This document shows positions 53,186-54,788 of a DNA stretch of 54,788 nt, piece by piece. Made by a program: the position numbers and the translations under genes. Source of the stretch: Thermoproteota archaeon (GTDB taxonomy: Archaea; Thermoproteota; Thermoprotei; Gearchaeales; Gearchaeaceae); assembly GCA_021324265.1 (NCBI GenBank), contig JAJPJK010000014.1, forward strand, positions 1 to 54,788, read 5' to 3'. The notes under the pieces are model-generated. The model saw only the letters and a program-made list of their open reading frames with translations, was not told where the DNA came from and searched no databases. Every line of letters starts with the position of its first letter. Position 1 is the first letter of the stretch.

Positions 53186-53371
53186 ATGGCATTTCAATGT
53201 ATGAGAGAGCATAGATGCATGCCCTTCACGCCTGGAAACGATGAGAAAAAGATTACGAAGCTAAGTTCCATAGCAGTCGATGCAATTGTGCTGGATCTTG
53301 AGGATTCAGTCTCAGTAGAAGAGAAGACAAAGGTTAAAGAAAATAATCATCATTTAAAATTTCAGCAATAG
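53186..53371 (+). pseudogene. Truncated CitE/HpcH-HpaI aldolase-family fragment
   Basis: The 61-residue frame contains CMPFTPGNDEKKITKLSSIAVDAIVLDLEDSVSVEEK, which matches the N-terminus of citrate lyase beta/malyl-CoA lyase-like proteins (RSxLFxPGNxxKxxxKAxxLxADAvvlDLEDSVpxxeK). The family is about 270-300 residues long; here the match ends about 45 residues in and an unrelated tail and stop follow. The acidic, metal- and CoA-related positions of the remaining barrel are gone, so it cannot be a working enzyme. The fragment lies between the two tandem surface genes on the opposite strand. Confidence 0.65.
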
Positions 53372-53396
53372 TTAGGAGTTAACGATAACCTGCACG

Positions 53397-54788
53397 CTAT
53401 ATAACCGGTTGAATGTAGAATATTGAGGTGGGAACATTATATACTTGCCCATTATAGATATATTTTGCACTTATGTCATAATATACGTCAATAACGAGAT
53501 TGCTTGGAGCAAAATAAAGTTCTAATAGAACAAATAAAGATTCTGTTAAGCTAATATTTGAAGTTTGGATCATAAAATCCAAATTGGCGAGAATACCCTC
53601 AGTCAATATGTGTATCCAACCAGGAGGCTCAAGTATAGCTATTAGTGGACCTAAAAGCCCTAAAAGGGGCACAGCTATTCTAAGGCCTGGTAACACGTTT
53701 GTTGTTACATCTAGATTTCGAATAAGTATAGATTGTCCAGAAAATACGTACCCGCCAAAAGATGCATTATCCCAATTAAACGGTATGTAAAGTTTTGCAG
53801 TGCTAAAGAAGACTGGAAGTGTTTGAGAGTTATCAGGTGCTTTCTCGATCAACAATCCTGTCGGGATTAATTGTATAGAATACCCTAAATAAACAGGCGG
53901 AGTATAAGGATTAGACATATCCCATGCTGTGAAGTTAGCCAAAGCAACCTGCGCAACTACATATATATCTTGAGTAGAAGGAGATATGCCGCCAAAATCA
54001 GCTTTTATCTCGTTAGCTATTGTACTTTGCGAAAGTGTTATGCTTGGGCCCGGAGTATCATAGCTTATTCCTGCACCTTTAAACTCAAATCCCTCTGAGA
54101 TGGAAAAGCTTAGTGTTGTAAACGATGACACGTTCATGTAATAATCCAAAAATCCAAAAATGTAGTTCTGGTACCCAAGTGAATATACTGAAGTCGCATT
54201 AACTTCCATTAAAGGAATTGGGCCCATAGAATTCTGAGAAGGATAATACACAACCCAATTTAGATCGTAACCAATGTAACATATTCCCTGTGGATAATTA
54301 TAACATGGTCTATATGCGCTATAGTTTGTAACCGTTGTACTCGTCGTTGTCGTAGTTAGTACTTCATTATTTATACCTTTCGTTATCTTTGTTAGATCTA
54401 TAATTTTTGGTTGATCAAACGCTATAATCTTAGTAAGCCCTTTTCCTTCCAATACCTCCAAGGGATCGTACGTTAAAGTAAAACTCTTTTGATATAGGAT
54501 TAAGGAATTTGATTGATTCTCTATGTAGGAAGCGAAGCCTATTAAAGAAGGATGGATGTAATCTCCATATTTATCGAACCATGCTTGAGCTATTTGCTTT
54601 AGATCGCTAATATCGATCGTTGCTATTGCAGGGCCATTGCTTGCTCTAATAAAGCCATTTGAAATTTCCTTGAAGACAGTTCCACTAGGACTGGGATAAA
54701 AGGCGAAGAGCTGGTAATAAACGTGATCCAAGGGCTTCAAATCCTTATCTAGGAAAACAATTGAGATATATTCTACATTGTTTAGCAA
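53397..54788 (-). CDS. Secreted/surface protein, paralog 2 (5' end cut by window edge)
   Basis: The frame is open to the right edge, so the signal peptide of this paralog lies outside; 463 residues are visible. It is clearly related to paralog 1: EYISIVFLDKDLKPLDHVYYQLFAFYPSP, FDKYGDYIHPSLIGFASY, LNWVVYYPSQNSMGPIPLMEV, YDTPGPSITLSQS and TQDIYVVAQVALANFT recur in the same order. The central region has a Thr-rich stretch (VLTTTTTSTTVTNYS), a likely O-glycosylation linker, and the C-terminus is longer in hydrophobic segments (ILEPPGWIHILTEGILANLDF). No family is recognised. Visible start codons here are artefacts of the edge. Confidence 0.72.
   Translation of the reverse strand: MLNNVEYISIVFLDKDLKPLDHVYYQLFAFYPSPSGTVFKEISNGFIRASNGPAIATIDISDLKQIAQAWFDKYGDYIHPSLIGFASYIENQSNSLILYQKSFTLTYDPLEVLEGKGLTKIIAFDQPKIIDLTKITKGINNEVLTTTTTSTTVTNYSAYRPCYNYPQGICYIGYDLNWVVYYPSQNSMGPIPLMEVNATSVYSLGYQNYIFGFLDYYMNVSSFTTLSFSISEGFEFKGAGISYDTPGPSITLSQSTIANEIKADFGGISPSTQDIYVVAQVALANFTAWDMSNPYTPPVYLGYSIQLIPTGLLIEKAPDNSQTLPVFFSTAKLYIPFNWDNASFGGYVFSGQSILIRNLDVTTNVLPGLRIAVPLLGLLGPLIAILEPPGWIHILTEGILANLDFMIQTSNISLTESLFVLLELYFAPSNLVIDVYYDISAKYIYNGQVYNVPTSIFYIQPVI
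54526..54607. repeat. Exact 82-bp direct repeat, copy 2 (inside surface paralog 2)
   Basis: Second copy of the repeat at 52644-52725, same orientation. Distance between copies is 1882 bases. It lies within the conserved N-terminal domain of paralog 2. Confidence 0.9.

Noticed and set aside
1-54788. CRISPR arrays, insertion sequences, att sites or prophage genes
   Set aside because: No regularly spaced repeats, transposase, integrase or inverted terminal repeats were seen on reading both strands; the only long repeat is the 82-bp pair in the surface genes.

Overview
The window reads as an ordinary, gene-dense stretch of archaeal chromosome: AT-rich (my impression; not computed), with short or overlapping gene junctions and many genes that start a few tens of bases after a TATA-like element with no Shine-Dalgarno, as expected for leaderless transcripts. 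Archaeal markers include an A-type (V/A) ATP synthase, class I HMG-CoA reductase, ribosomal protein S25e, archaemetzincin, Hjc resolvase, TruD, RNase HII, archaeal-type ValRS/IleRS and S-adenosylhomocysteinase. S25e, an aKMT-like lysine methyltransferase and a tiny Cren7-like protein point to the Thermoproteota/TACK side, while a folate-type purine pathway (PurH, PurN, FolD, FolP, FolC) is not what cultured Sulfolobales or Thermoproteales use. The lineage is left open.

Layout. 1-5.4 kb: edge-truncated Lpd-like flavoprotein, HMG-CoA reductase, a membrane protein, a coiled-coil protein, TruD and a winged-helix/membrane regulator. 5.5-11.7 kb: ValRS, a GlmU-like nucleotidyltransferase/acyltransferase, several small conserved proteins, a methyltransferase, S25e. 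11.7-20.3 kb: ATP synthase genes H, C, (I on the opposite strand), F, E, A, B, D, a 47-residue coiled-coil gene, K. 20.3-29.3 kb: a 47-residue Cren7-like zinc-ribbon protein, NAD(P)HX repair enzyme, nicotinate phosphoribosyltransferase, then a flavin electron-transfer island (FAD amine/amino-acid dehydrogenase-like protein, acyl-CoA dehydrogenase, ETF beta and alpha, proline dehydrogenase), archaemetzincin and Hjc. 29.3-36.5 kb: IleRS, a RimK-like ligase, SahH, RNase HII, endonuclease III and a candidate C/D-box sRNA. 36.5-49.6 kb: a divergent purine/folate module, leftward purH-folC-folP-Rieske-SRPBCC/M50-like-topoisomerase IA and rightward purC-purM-purF-purD-folD-purN, ending in a CAU-anticodon tRNA whose gene overlaps purN antisense. 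49.6-54.8 kb: a small conserved protein, an M20-type protein lacking canonical metal ligands, and two tandem paralogous secreted proteins separated by a decayed stretch holding a CitE-like gene fragment.

How the parts fit. The purine module supplies six enzymes of IMP synthesis (PurF, D, N, M, C, H) together with FolD, FolP and FolC, which make and recycle the one-carbon folate carrier that PurN and PurH consume; PurL, PurE and PurB are not in the window. The flavoenzyme island would pass electrons from amino-acid or acyl-CoA oxidation through ETF, although the electron acceptor is not encoded here. The most unusual observations are the zinc-ribbon version of a Cren7-like chromatin protein, the C/D-box sRNA candidate, the SRPBCC + M50-like fusion with HDxxH inside the purine/folate operon, a naturally altered P-loop in ATP synthase subunit A, the inverted subunit I gene, and an exact 82-bp repeat shared by the two surface-protein paralogs. 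No CRISPR array, insertion sequence or rRNA gene was seen.
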